From Anaerolineales bacterium (GTDB lineage Bacteria > Chloroflexota > Anaerolineae > Anaerolineales > Villigracilaceae): 64,000 nt of DNA. The stretch lies in contig JAEURJ010000013.1 in assembly GCA_016789305.1 (NCBI GenBank), positions 310,001 to 374,000 on the forward strand, in the 5' to 3' direction. Positions 63,968 through 64,000 of this stretch are shown here, in pieces. Under the pieces are notes generated by a model. The model was not told the origin of the DNA, ran no database searches, and saw only the letters and a program-made list of their open reading frames with translations. The position numbers were made by a program, and so were the translations under genes. Within the stretch, counting starts at the first letter, position 1, and the number at the start of each line of letters is the position of its first letter.

Positions 63968-64000
63968 AAGTTGTTGAATTATATCCGTGTTGATTAGTGT

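Noticed and set aside
1..64000. CRISPR array, prophage or integrative element
   Set aside because: No regularly spaced repeats, cas genes, integrase, capsid or transposase genes were seen, and tRNA-Leu has no adjacent duplicate end or integrase.

Overview
The window is a gene-dense, mid-GC bacterial chromosome segment with short spacers and many ATGA start/stop overlaps. Gene content suggests a Chloroflexota member of the Anaerolineae: a NuoE-NuoF fusion beside a Cys-type formate dehydrogenase, a type I topoisomerase with an extra N-terminal zinc ribbon, DUF4405 membrane proteins, NBR1-Ig lipoproteins, a GNAT-fused ADP-forming acyl-CoA synthetase, and LysM/M23 lipoproteins with Thr/Pro-rich linkers. 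The assignment rests on family knowledge, not on a marker gene. No transposase, phage gene or CRISPR array was seen.

Layout. 1-8.9 kb, housekeeping: the C-terminus of DprA, a mannose-1-phosphate guanylyltransferase, TopA, a methyltransferase, GreA, a dNTP triphosphohydrolase, tRNA-Leu(UAA) and a CBS-domain protein. 8.9-17.8 kb: an amidase, an NAD-linked soluble formate dehydrogenase operon (NuoEF fusion, FeS subunit, molybdopterin subunit), a PAS-GAF histidine kinase and a YigZ-family protein. 17.9-32.3 kb, envelope-stress-like region: two tandem copies of a DUF4405 plus small-membrane-protein module, an OmpR/BaeS-type two-component system, two lipoproteins, and two MacAB/HlyD-type ABC systems, one of whose ATPases carries a cyclic-nucleotide-binding domain. 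A 14-bp box (consensus near CATAATTCCTTCAC) lies upstream of five transcription units here and probably marks a regulon of the local response regulator. 32.5-39.1 kb: a pgl-gnd-zwf oxidative pentose phosphate operon, an AlkZ-related protein, a lone Clp-N protein and an MsbA-like ABC exporter preceded by an 18-codon leader ORF and an intrinsic terminator.

39.3-45.2 kb: a TetR-controlled five-gene operon and the acyl-CoA synthetase/GNAT fusion. 45.4-56.8 kb: a divergent surface-glycan locus. The minus strand has three GT4 glycosyltransferases and a large membrane fusion (PTPS-related plus O-antigen ligase); the plus strand has a nucleotidyltransferase-like protein, a B12-type radical SAM enzyme, a Wzx flippase, a nucleoside-phosphorylase-like protein and a methyltransferase. 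56.9-58.8 kb: three LiaF/toast-rack-type membrane proteins. 58.9-64 kb: a NifU-C protein, a cNMP-binding protein without a DNA-binding domain, a TlpA-like thioredoxin, an OsmC-like protein and two tandem LysM-M23 lipoproteins.

The two most unusual parts are the 17.9-32 kb region, where one putative operator links a two-component system, an efflux system and small membrane proteins with disordered external loops, and the leader-peptide/terminator arrangement in front of the ABC exporter at 39 kb.
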